Source: Sediminispirochaeta smaragdinae DSM 11293 (GTDB lineage Bacteria > Spirochaetota > Spirochaetia > DSM-16054 > Sediminispirochaetaceae). Taken from it: DNA of 64,000 nt. Numbering within the stretch: position 1 is the stretch's first letter; every line of letters begins with the position of its first letter. Both the position numbers and the translations under genes were made by a program. The notes under the pieces were generated by a model, which was given only the letters and a program-made list of their open reading frames with translations, was not told the origin of the DNA and did no database searches. This document shows positions 16,287 through 23,913 of this stretch, in pieces. The stretch is from contig NC_014364.1 in assembly GCF_000143985.1 (NCBI RefSeq), positions 1,178,001-1,242,000 on the forward strand. Direction: 5' to 3'.

Positions 16287-17037
16287 TCGCCTTACCCCTA
16301 TCGCACTCTGTGCGGCGGTGATCTTTGTTCACGGGCTTATTTGGGGAAGCCTTGATTTTTCTTTTGAAGCGGCTCAAAAAGAACCTGAGCCCATGACTGT
16401 TCGTTTTACCAGCCTCGAGGGGCTGGATGCTACGCCTGCGGGCAATGAGCTTGTCCCCCTTGAAGGTGATCCTGTGGTAGTGCCGAAGCCTCAGGAAACT
16501 CGTATAGAGGAGCCTTCCATGCCTGACGTTGCAGCATCGGAGATAGAGGAGTCCCCCATGACTGAGGTGCTTGAGACCGAAGTAAAGCCGGTTGAAAGCC
16601 CCCAGAGGATCTCGGCGAAAGCTCCGGAGACTGCCCGGCACGTTCGAGAGGAGGCAAGCCCGGCTGAGGCCGCTTCCGTAGCTACCGTTTCAAAAAGTGA
16701 AGTCGGTGCTTCTTCAGCTCTCGGCAGGGACGGCGGGTCGGCTTACGGTGAAAGCCTGTCCCTCGATTATCGTGCCATCATTCTCCGCCAGTTGGAAGGA
16801 CGGAAGGTTTATCCAGCGGCGGCTCGAAAACGGGGAATAATAGGCCCTGTAACCCTTTGTTTTTCTGTTGCTCCCGATGGAACAGTATCTGAACTTTCCG
16901 TAGAGGTAGCCTCACATCGATTTTTACGGCAGGCCGCTCTGGAATCTGTACGAAAGGCAGCGCCCTTTTCTTTTCCTGAGCGTCCTTCTGGAAAGATCGA
17001 TATGCAGGTAACGCTTGAATATCGGTTGGAAGAGTAA
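16255..17037 (+). CDS. tonB: TonB energy-transducing protein
   Basis: The 260-residue protein has an N-terminal membrane anchor (about 15-35), a Pro/Glu/Val-rich periplasmic spacer and a C-terminal TonB domain (about 170-260). The domain shows YPAAARKRGIIGPVTL and a terminal beta-strand, the standard TonB_C pattern. It contacts the receptor encoded directly downstream and transmits energy from ExbBD. The start lies inside exbD. The spacer is acidic rather than the Lys-Pro repeat of enterobacterial TonB. Confidence 0.9.
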   Translation: MWRFGTSSLADRLTPIALCAAVIFVHGLIWGSLDFSFEAAQKEPEPMTVRFTSLEGLDATPAGNELVPLEGDPVVVPKPQETRIEEPSMPDVAASEIEESPMTEVLETEVKPVESPQRISAKAPETARHVREEASPAEAASVATVSKSEVGASSALGRDGGSAYGESLSLDYRAIILRQLEGRKVYPAAARKRGIIGPVTLCFSVAPDGTVSELSVEVASHRFLRQAALESVRKAAPFSFPERPSGKIDMQVTLEYRLEE

Positions 17038-17052
17038 AATGAGGAGGACTTT

Positions 17053-19047
17053 ATGCGATATCCATCGGCGTTGGTATACGCCATAATTTTCAGCGTTGTG
17101 GGGTCTCTTTCTGTCTTTGCACAGGAGGAAACAAAAGATGAACCTGCCGTTATTGTCGTAACAGGCGCGAAGGCAGCACAGGATATTGAGGAGACCGTCG
17201 AAGCGGTAGAAGTCGTTACGGCTGAAGAGATACAGGAAATGGGGGCAAAAAACGTCAAGGAAGTTATGGAGAACATCCCTGGTGTTATTATCTATAATCA
17301 TCCTGTTTCGACGCTTATGATGCAAGGCTTTGCACCGGAGTATGTGAAGATCCTTGTCAACGGCATCGAGATAGCAGGAGACGTCGGCGGAGCCACCCCT
17401 ATAGCTCAATTATCCGCTTCCGAAATCGAGCGTATAGAGATTGTCCGGGGTGCGTCGTCGGTGCTCTATGGATCAGATGCCATGGGCGGTGTCATTAATA
17501 TTATTACCAAGAAAGCGGAGAAAGAGAAAATTTCCGCTTCTGTGGCTCAGGAGATTGCATCAAACTTACGGTACTACGGGGAAGGTGCCGTATCGTATGC
17601 ACATGATCTTTTTGCCCTCTCGGTGATGGGCTCCTTTGACTACGACGATGGTAAGTCTGTCGACGAAGAAAACAATCTTGGTCGTGAAATTTCGATCTAC
17701 GAGGTTCCCTACGCTTGTCTGGGATCTGTCAGAGGGAGTGCCACCTGGTTTCATCCCGGAGGTGAACTGGAACTATACGGAGCATGGTCCGATTCATCAC
17801 GGGAATCGAGCACAAATCTGGAAGGCGGTGTCTCCTACGATGATACCAAACGGGAAGGGGGGCTACGGGAGCGTTATACCTTTTCAGATTTCCTTTCGCT
17901 GGAAGGATTTGTTAGCGTCAAAAGCTATGATCACCATGTGGATCAACTCAATTATACCTACGATACAACCAGCGAGGAAAAGAGCCTCTTTGATGATATA
18001 GAAAGTGAAGTCACTGTTTCCTGGGAGCCTTCTATTTCCCATTCATTGCTGGTAGGTGTAAACGGGAAGCGCGAAAGCATGGACGGAGATGCTTTTGATG
18101 AGCAGAAATCGACGTCACAGATGAGCGTTTTTACTCAGGACACGTGGAATATTGGTGGTGCCGATCGATTTCGTATTGTTCCGGGGCTGCGCTTTGACTA
18201 TAGTGTGCCGGAAGATTCGGGAGATGATCCGATATATAAGCTCACTCCTAAATTGAGCTTTCGTTACGATCCGTCGGAAACCCTGGTTTTGCGTCTTGCT
18301 TACGGTATGGGATTTAAAACACCGAGTTTAAAGCAAAAGTATTGGCGCTTTTTTCATCCCTCGCCGGAGAATTTTATGCTTCTTGGTAATCCCGACCTAA
18401 AACCGGAAACGTCCCATGGCTTCAACGCTTCCGTAGAGTATGCGGTAAATCCTAAAATTTCGTTGACCGTCGGCGGATACTTCAACTATGTCTTTGACCT
18501 TATCGATACGCAGATTGTCGATGAAAACTCGGGAACGTATACCGATACGGATGGTACGGTGCATAACTACATTTATACCAGAAAGTACCGAAACGTTGGT
18601 AAGGCGATTACTTCGGGCGGCGACTTTTCTCTCCGATTCTCTGGTTCCCGCCTTGCCTCTTCCTTGGCATACAATTTCACCGTTGCCAAAGAGTACGATG
18701 AAGATAGCGATGAGTATATTGATCTTCCTTCACGGGTGCCTCATCAGATCAAAGGGAGCATCTCCTATACGATTCCTCATATTGAGACAAAGGCCAGCTT
18801 GCAGGTGAATTGGAACGCCCCTGAGCTGATCGATGTTGATGAGGATACATACACGCCTGATTACCTGATGGTAAACGCCCATTTTTCAAAACTTTTTTGG
18901 AAAGATCGTCTTAACCTCTACTGTGGGCTGAGAAATGCGTTACATAACATCCATTTCATCGACAGCAGCGACGGCGAAAGTCAGGAGGACTACTTCGGCC
19001 TTCGGGATGGTCTTGTATTCTACCTGGGAAGCCGCTTTACCATGTAA
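17053..19047 (+). CDS. TonB-dependent outer-membrane receptor, probably for haem
   Basis: The 664-residue protein has a signal peptide (cleavage after VFA, about residue 23), a TonB-box-like segment PAVIVVTG, a plug domain with NIPGVII and VEIVRGASSVLYG-type motifs (the sequence shows IEIVRGASSVLYGSDAMGG), and a 22-strand barrel region ending in the aromatic FYLGSRFTM typical of outer-membrane proteins. No FRAP/NPNL haem motif is obvious, so the haem assignment rests on the neighbours (HutW-like enzyme, HmuY-like lipoprotein). The ATG follows gaggagg. Confidence 0.9.
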   Translation: MRYPSALVYAIIFSVVGSLSVFAQEETKDEPAVIVVTGAKAAQDIEETVEAVEVVTAEEIQEMGAKNVKEVMENIPGVIIYNHPVSTLMMQGFAPEYVKILVNGIEIAGDVGGATPIAQLSASEIERIEIVRGASSVLYGSDAMGGVINIITKKAEKEKISASVAQEIASNLRYYGEGAVSYAHDLFALSVMGSFDYDDGKSVDEENNLGREISIYEVPYACLGSVRGSATWFHPGGELELYGAWSDSSRESSTNLEGGVSYDDTKREGGLRERYTFSDFLSLEGFVSVKSYDHHVDQLNYTYDTTSEEKSLFDDIESEVTVSWEPSISHSLLVGVNGKRESMDGDAFDEQKSTSQMSVFTQDTWNIGGADRFRIVPGLRFDYSVPEDSGDDPIYKLTPKLSFRYDPSETLVLRLAYGMGFKTPSLKQKYWRFFHPSPENFMLLGNPDLKPETSHGFNASVEYAVNPKISLTVGGYFNYVFDLIDTQIVDENSGTYTDTDGTVHNYIYTRKYRNVGKAITSGGDFSLRFSGSRLASSLAYNFTVAKEYDEDSDEYIDLPSRVPHQIKGSISYTIPHIETKASLQVNWNAPELIDVDEDTYTPDYLMVNAHFSKLFWKDRLNLYCGLRNALHNIHFIDSSDGESQEDYFGLRDGLVFYLGSRFTM

Positions 19048-19165
19048 AACAAAGAAAACACAGAAGCCGCTTTTCTATCGGTTTCATATGTTTTGCCCAC
19101 AGACATCCCCACGGTATGCCGGCACCTGGGAGTGCCCTGTAGGGTTAATAATAAGGAGTAATAGT

Positions 19166-20218
19166 ATGGTGAAAGTACACCGTTTTTTCTTTTATATACT
19201 TGCCCTCATGACAGCGGTCCTGCTCTTGGGATCCTGTGATAACCTTTTGGGCAGTGACAATGATGATGATGATGATGATGACTCATCCAGTTATTCTACG
19301 TCCACAGCCGCTGTGGATTATTTGGGTGACAATCTGTCTATTTTCTTCGATTTTTCGACTGGAACGCTAACAGCGGTCGATCATGACATGTGGGATGTTG
19401 CTATTGCAACGGACGGGGCTATTATTGCCAACAGTGGCGATTATGGTAGTGGTGTTACCGTCTATAAAACAAGCTCAACCGATATAAGCGACGACCTCAG
19501 TTCTTATGAGAGCAAGGTAGCTGAATACACATTCAAATCCGGTACAACCCTTTATGGCGATCAGACCGAGACTAATCCCTTTGACGATGAGATCGGTAGC
19601 GGTGGAAGCGGTTCCGGGACGGTCTATCTTGTGAAAGATGAGGCCGGTATCTATTACAAGCTCGTATTCACCTCATATGGTCCTATGGGACAGTACAGTG
19701 TGAACGCCGTTGAAGGCCTTAGCGGAACAAGTACGGAAACTATTTCCGGGACCATAGATGCTGCTTACGGCTATACGTACTTTGATCTTGGAACACAGGC
19801 CGCAGTGACTGTGGCACCGAAAAAAAGTGAATGGGACATCTTGTTTACCAGAACAAATGATATTCTGGATGATGGGTCGGGGGGTGCCTATATAGCGGGG
19901 CGTTCCGATGTATTGCTCAATACTGCCGGTGGGGTAGAGGGAGCTACGGTAGACGATACCGCTATCGAAGCGGTGGTAAACATCTCCGATTACACCTTTT
20001 CTTCCGTCATAGATACGCTTGGGTATAGTTGGTACACCCATAATCACAGTGCAACACCGGCATATTCTGTCAATACGCTTACCTATGTGGTTGAAACCAC
20101 GGAAGGGAACTATGCAAAATTGCAACCTGGCAGTTTCTATGGCCCCAATAGCGAGCAGTTTTACATGACCTTTCGATATTACTATCAGGCAGATGGATCA
20201 ACGAACTTTTCTCGTTAA
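19166..20218 (+). CDS. HmuY-like lipoprotein
   Basis: The 350-residue protein begins with a lipoprotein signal ending LLGSC, followed by an acidic run of eight Asp/Asn residues encoded by a GAT-triplet tract (from 19258). The rest is beta-rich and includes WDVAIATDGAIIANSGDYG, a pattern typical of HmuY-family proteins, which capture haem at the cell surface in Bacteroidetes and hand it to a TonB-dependent receptor. The ATG at 19166 was chosen because it follows aaggag and yields the signal peptide; the frame is open upstream but overlaps the receptor gene. It is the last gene of the operon. Confidence 0.82.
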   Translation: MVKVHRFFFYILALMTAVLLLGSCDNLLGSDNDDDDDDDSSSYSTSTAAVDYLGDNLSIFFDFSTGTLTAVDHDMWDVAIATDGAIIANSGDYGSGVTVYKTSSTDISDDLSSYESKVAEYTFKSGTTLYGDQTETNPFDDEIGSGGSGSGTVYLVKDEAGIYYKLVFTSYGPMGQYSVNAVEGLSGTSTETISGTIDAAYGYTYFDLGTQAAVTVAPKKSEWDILFTRTNDILDDGSGGAYIAGRSDVLLNTAGGVEGATVDDTAIEAVVNISDYTFSSVIDTLGYSWYTHNHSATPAYSVNTLTYVVETTEGNYAKLQPGSFYGPNSEQFYMTFRYYYQADGSTNFSR

Positions 20219-20412
20219 TGCTCTCTCATGGAAAGAGAGAAACAGCCGCCGGTTACGGCGGCTGTAGGTGAATTGAAAGGCTTCCGCCGAAATCCTGGTG
20301 GGCCGGCAGGCCTTTCCTTATCTTGCGCATAATCTTTTGCCGGGTCGATCCATCACATCGATCCGGCAGATTATGTACAATCCATGGATCGGAAAACAAC
20401 TCAGTTATAGTA
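20219..20412. terminator. Convergent intergenic region with two stem-loops
   Basis: This 194-base gap separates the haem operon from the minus-strand aldehyde oxidoreductase operon. A 9-bp stem, acagccgcc/ggcggctgt (20242-20250 and 20257-20265), lies 24 bases after the HmuY stop. A second, longer hairpin spans 20329-20374: ataatct/agattat (7 bp) outside and gccgggtcgat/atcgatccggc (11 bp with one G-T) inside. Neither has a strong T-tract, so they are possible bidirectional or Rho-assisted terminators. Confidence 0.5.
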
Positions 20413-21231
20413 TTATATATTGTCCGCCAGAAATCCACCGTCGACAGGAATGGTCACGCCGGTGACGAAGCCGGAGGCCTTGTTCGATGCAAGGAAAAGA
20501 GCTGCACCTGCGAGTTCCTGTACTTCACCGAAACGGCCGTAAGGGGTCCGTTCTATGATTGCTTTCCCCCGTTCCGTGAGTTCCCCACTCGCCTGATCCA
20601 CAAGAAGAGCCCTGTTTTGCCGCCCCAGAAAGAAGCCCGGTGCAATACCGTTGACTCTGATCTTGTAGGGCGCAAACTCTTTAGCGCTCGCCATGGTGAG
20701 GTTGAGGACCCCGGCCTTTGCCGCATCGTAGGCCCATACGCCGGAGAGTGGGGTATAGCTTGCCATGGACGACAAATTAATGATGCTTCCCGGCATATCT
20801 TTTTTGATCCACCACGTTGTGATAACCTTTGTAGGAACAAGCAGCCCTGCGACAAGGTTGAGTTCCATAACCGTTTTAAACTGATCAATGTCGGTATCGA
20901 CAAAGGCCCCTTTTCCCTTGTTGCCACCCACACCATTTACCAGAATATCGACCGAGCCAAAATGGTCGATACATGCTTCCAGCGCCTTTTGGGTTTCGGT
21001 CTCGTTTCCCGTATCTGCTAGTACGGTTTGTAACGTTTTATGGGCGCCGGGGAATGTTGCTTTGAGGCTCTTCGACACGTTCTCCATGCTGGTACTGCTT
21101 CGGTTCCAGAGCGAGACCTGTGCGCCTGCTTTCAGATATGCTTCGGCAAGGGCCGAAGCTATGGCACCTCCTCCCCCGGTGATGACGACCGTTTTTCCTG
21201 TAAGGCCAAACATATCGTTGAGATACTGCAT
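20413..21231 (-). CDS. Short-chain dehydrogenase/reductase
   Basis: The 272-residue protein is a classical SDR oxidoreductase using NAD(P). The cofactor loop is TGGGGAIA (19-26), slightly different from the usual TGxxxGIG, and the catalytic residues are Ser155, Tyr168 and Lys172 in YDAAK. The overall sequence resembles sugar-acid dehydrogenases such as D-mannonate or gluconate oxidoreductases. The substrate is not known. It is the last gene of the minus-strand operon, 20 bases after the DUF2271 gene, and has no obvious mechanistic link to the Tat and ferredoxin genes before it. Confidence 0.85.
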   Translation of the reverse strand: MQYLNDMFGLTGKTVVITGGGGAIASALAEAYLKAGAQVSLWNRSSTSMENVSKSLKATFPGAHKTLQTVLADTGNETETQKALEACIDHFGSVDILVNGVGGNKGKGAFVDTDIDQFKTVMELNLVAGLLVPTKVITTWWIKKDMPGSIINLSSMASYTPLSGVWAYDAAKAGVLNLTMASAKEFAPYKIRVNGIAPGFFLGRQNRALLVDQASGELTERGKAIIERTPYGRFGEVQELAGAALFLASNKASGFVTGVTIPVDGGFLADNI

Positions 21232-21251
21232 GAAAAGGGTTCCTTGCTTCT

Positions 21252-21824
21252 TTAGGGAATGAATTCTACCTTTGCACGGCCGATCATGCCGTGACCTTTC
21301 TCATCCTTCCCAAAATACCGTGCCCATGATGTCGCATGATCTTTACTGCTTCCGATGGTAATGGTTCCCTTCTGGAGGATGCGGCTTCGCCACCCTGTTG
21401 CTCCCTCGACGAAGAAATGATAATCACCATCCGGCACGGGGTTCCCGTCCTGATCGGTACAGTCCCATGTGTACGATAATTCGCCCTGGTCAGGGGTAGG
21501 ACCCGATACGGCATCGATCTCATCGGCCCCCATGCCTTCGGGATCGGCCGATTCAACCCAATTGGAAAGAACACCCGTTTGCTTCTTCCATCCCTCTTTC
21601 GAGGTGAAATCTGTTACAAAGAGGGTTTTCACATGGTGTTTCTGGCTGTCTTCGATCCAGACGGCAAACTGATTACTGCTTTGCCCAAATTGGCGGATAT
21701 AGGTGAAGGTTAGCGTTAGCTTTCGTGTTTCCGTTGTGCTTTCGGCCGATAGAGCACTGTTGCCCTGCCAAAGTGAAAAGAGCATAAGTCCGGTAAACAG
21801 CATGGAAATTTTTGTTCTACACAT
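21252..21824 (-). CDS. DUF2271-type exported protein
   Basis: The 190-residue protein has a signal peptide (residues 1-27, ending in ALSA) and a single beta-rich domain resembling DUF2271. Conserved-looking patterns are FAVWIED (about residues 52-58), TGVLSNW and a WDCTDQDGNPVPDGDY turn. DUF2271 proteins are periplasmic and often encoded with PepSY- or flavin-binding partners, which fits the electron-transfer context here. Its function is unknown. It follows tatC after 29 bases. Confidence 0.72.
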   Translation of the reverse strand: MCRTKISMLFTGLMLFSLWQGNSALSAESTTETRKLTLTFTYIRQFGQSSNQFAVWIEDSQKHHVKTLFVTDFTSKEGWKKQTGVLSNWVESADPEGMGADEIDAVSGPTPDQGELSYTWDCTDQDGNPVPDGDYHFFVEGATGWRSRILQKGTITIGSSKDHATSWARYFGKDEKGHGMIGRAKVEFIP

Positions 21825-21853
21825 CTGAATGAAAAACCTCTCTTTTGCAATCT

Positions 21854-22594
21854 TTATGCATGTGTTTCCGCAAGTGCTTCTTCTTTTTGCTTTCGCTTCT
21901 CGAAGATCATTGCCAAGAGAACGGAAAGTTCGTAAAGGACGAACATGGGGCCTGCCAGAAGAATTTGGGAAACGACATCGGGTGGGGTGAGAATTGCCGC
22001 CATGACTACAATTCCGAGAAGGATATATTTTGCAGCCTGTTGCAGCTTTTTGTGATTGACAAGTCCAACTCGGGTAAGAATGACGACGACGATGGGGAGT
22101 TCAAAGGCAACACCGAAGGCAATCATGATGGAACTGATAAAGCCGATATAGTTTCCAAAGGAGAACATAGCGGTAATCTCCGGTGTTGAATACTTTAAAA
22201 AGAAGGTCAGGGTGATCGGTAATATTATCCGGTAGGAAAAGAAGGCTCCGGTAATGAAAAAGATTGTTCCGAAGATGATGGTAAAGCCGAGGGCGGCTAC
22301 TTCCCTTTTTTCAAGCCCCGGTTTTACAAATCGCCATATCTGAAAAAGAATAACCGGTACGGAAGCAATAATCCCCATGGTAACAGATATCTTGATATAG
22401 GCAAGAAAGAGCTCCGGCGGCGTCAGATAAACAAACGTAAGCCCCTGTGCCGGCTTTTTGAGAACCTCTACCGCCGGTTCGACAAAGTAATAACCGATAC
22501 CGGAAAAGAGAACGATGGAAATTGCAATGTAAAAAAGTCGCTTTCGCAACTCCGAAAGATGTTCGAAGAACGTCATGCGCAGATCATTACTCAC
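21854..22594 (-). CDS. tatC: Twin-arginine translocase subunit TatC
   Basis: This 246-residue protein has the six membrane segments of TatC and the N-terminal signature FFEHLSELRKRL, which binds the twin-arginine signal. Another family landmark is the first periplasmic loop segment FVYLTPPELFLAYIK. TatC is the receptor for folded proteins exported by the Tat pathway. It is encoded immediately after two TatA-type genes and in the same operon as a twin-arginine ferredoxin, so the translocase may serve mainly that substrate. A hairpin (22617-22624 with 22641-22648) precedes the gene. Confidence 0.95.
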   Translation of the reverse strand: MSNDLRMTFFEHLSELRKRLFYIAISIVLFSGIGYYFVEPAVEVLKKPAQGLTFVYLTPPELFLAYIKISVTMGIIASVPVILFQIWRFVKPGLEKREVAALGFTIIFGTIFFITGAFFSYRIILPITLTFFLKYSTPEITAMFSFGNYIGFISSIMIAFGVAFELPIVVVILTRVGLVNHKKLQQAAKYILLGIVVMAAILTPPDVVSQILLAGPMFVLYELSVLLAMIFEKRKQKEEALAETHA

Positions 22595-22654
22595 TGAAAT
22601 CTATTCCTCTATTGGCCCCTTCCCACCTTCAAAAAAGGGCGGGAAGGGCAAGCG

Positions 22655-22915
22655 TTAGTTGCTTTCGGCCTTCTTCTTTTTCTTTGCGCGCCTCCGGCTG
22701 GGAGACTGGGGGGCCTCTGTTATCTGTTTGGGATCTTCCGAGCGTTCATCTTCGTTCTGAAGCTCATCATCTTCACCCTTGCTTCCCTTTTTGAATTCCC
22801 TGATCGTTTTGCCAATGGCCTTTCCAATTTCGGGTATCTTTTTAGGGCCGAAAATCAACAGGGCAATTGCCAGAATAAGAATGAGCTCAAAGGGCCCAAA
22901 CCTTCCGATAAACAT
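22655..22915 (-). CDS. tatA: TatA/TatE-type translocase subunit (second copy)
   Basis: The 86-residue protein has a short N-terminus, one membrane segment, the hinge motif [15 protein letters not shown] and a charged C-terminal tail rich in Glu, Asp and Lys. TatA forms the translocation pore with TatC. It differs from the other copy mainly in the tail. No separate TatB is encoded here; one of the two copies may take the TatB role, as in bifunctional TatA systems. Confidence 0.93.
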   Translation of the reverse strand: MFIGRFGPFELILILAIALLIFGPKKIPEIGKAIGKTIREFKKGSKGEDDELQNEDERSEDPKQITEAPQSPSRRRAKKKKKAESN

Positions 22916-22934
22916 AGTATCCTCCTTGGGACCT

Positions 22935-23192
22935 TTACTTCTGTTCTTCTTTACTGCTCACCTGGGCTACCGTTGCCTCGGAGGTTTCCGGCTTCGGAAC
23001 CTGCCCGGCAGGTGCCTTTGTTTCGTCAAGGCTCAATTCTTCGGTTAGCTTGTTTGAGTGAGCCCTGAATTCTCGTATGGCGCTTCCCAGGGACTTCCCT
23101 ATCTCCGGTAGCTTTTTCGGGCCAAAGATAAGAAGTGCTATGACAAAAATAAGGATCAGTTCCATGGGGCCGAGCCTTCCAAATCCAAACAT
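22935..23192 (-). CDS. tatA: TatA/TatE-type translocase subunit (first copy)
   Basis: The 85-residue protein has the TatA architecture: [13 protein letters not shown] start, one membrane segment, hinge motif [14 protein letters not shown] and an amphipathic helix with a polar tail. The membrane and hinge portions resemble the copy encoded 19 bases downstream, which suggests a tandem duplication. The start follows a good aggaggt site on the minus strand. The pair, with TatC, makes a complete minimal translocase. Confidence 0.93.
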   Translation of the reverse strand: MFGFGRLGPMELILIFVIALLIFGPKKLPEIGKSLGSAIREFRAHSNKLTEELSLDETKAPAGQVPKPETSEATVAQVSSKEEQK

Positions 23193-23231
23193 ACTATTAC
23201 CTCCTGGGTAAAAATCCTATTTGAGATGGCT

Positions 23232-23798
23232 TTAGGGGTTGAGCGCCTGCCCTACCTCATTCCATTCCGTTAGATATTTTGCATGATCAAAGGTGAGAGA
23301 CTGCTGTGAGTAAAGATATTCTTCTCCATTCGAAGCGGTGTAATATTGAATATCGCTGTACTCCCTCTCTTCTTTCATAAGTGTCAATGTGGCAGTCAAT
23401 TCCGTATCGCTCAAATTAAAGGGGCTCTGCTTGAAAAGCCTTTTGGCAGTTGCCCTGGGATAGAGCTTTGAATCCCTGCGAATCTGATCGGCAATCATCT
23501 TTGCACTATCTTTTTCTTCGGTGTTAACAAGGATATCGGCATAGGAATCGGACATATACTGCGAGCTGTACAGGTAAGAGTCTTTCTTTCCTTCCTTTAA
23601 CTTGATGTCCGTCTCCTTGTTTTCTTCAAGAAACGTTAGGAACCGCTCGACGACTGCCTCTTTTGTCTCTCCGTCGGGAAGCACATCTTCAGAGATAAGT
23701 GTGGGTAACTTACTCTTTCGAAAAAGATGCGCCGCTTTCGTCTCTTCTTGTATATCTATAATGATTGATTTAATAAGAGTCTGGCTGGAATCTTCCAT
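23232..23798 (-). CDS. Uncharacterised protein between aldehyde oxidoreductase and tat genes
   Basis: I do not recognise this 188-residue protein. It has no signal peptide or membrane segment, is mostly helical and highly charged, and contains several aromatic pairs (YLYSSQYMSD, then IQYYTASNGEEYLYSQQ). Its place between a YdhV-like oxidoreductase and the tat genes resembles the position of YdhW-like or TorD-like accessory proteins in comparable clusters, so a role as a maturation or chaperone protein is possible but unproven. Confidence 0.7.
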   Translation of the reverse strand: MEDSSQTLIKSIIIDIQEETKAAHLFRKSKLPTLISEDVLPDGETKEAVVERFLTFLEENKETDIKLKEGKKDSYLYSSQYMSDSYADILVNTEEKDSAKMIADQIRRDSKLYPRATAKRLFKQSPFNLSDTELTATLTLMKEEREYSDIQYYTASNGEEYLYSQQSLTFDHAKYLTEWNEVGQALNP

Positions 23799-23860
23799 GG
23801 TTCCTCGTACCTCAATAATAGAGCGAAATGCCCTTTTTCACAATACCCAAACCGAATGAA

Positions 23861-23890
23861 AAAGGGAAAGGCCTTACGGCCTTGCCCTTT
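23861..23890 (-). terminator. Stem-loop between aldehyde oxidoreductase and downstream genes
   Basis: A 13-position stem with one internal mismatch pairs 23861-23873 with 23878-23890 around a 4-base loop. On the minus strand it ends in a run of five Ts, which fits a partial terminator or attenuator that lowers expression of the downstream accessory and tat genes. Confidence 0.6.
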
Positions 23891-23913
23891 TATTATTACA
23901 TTGTTTCTTCGCC

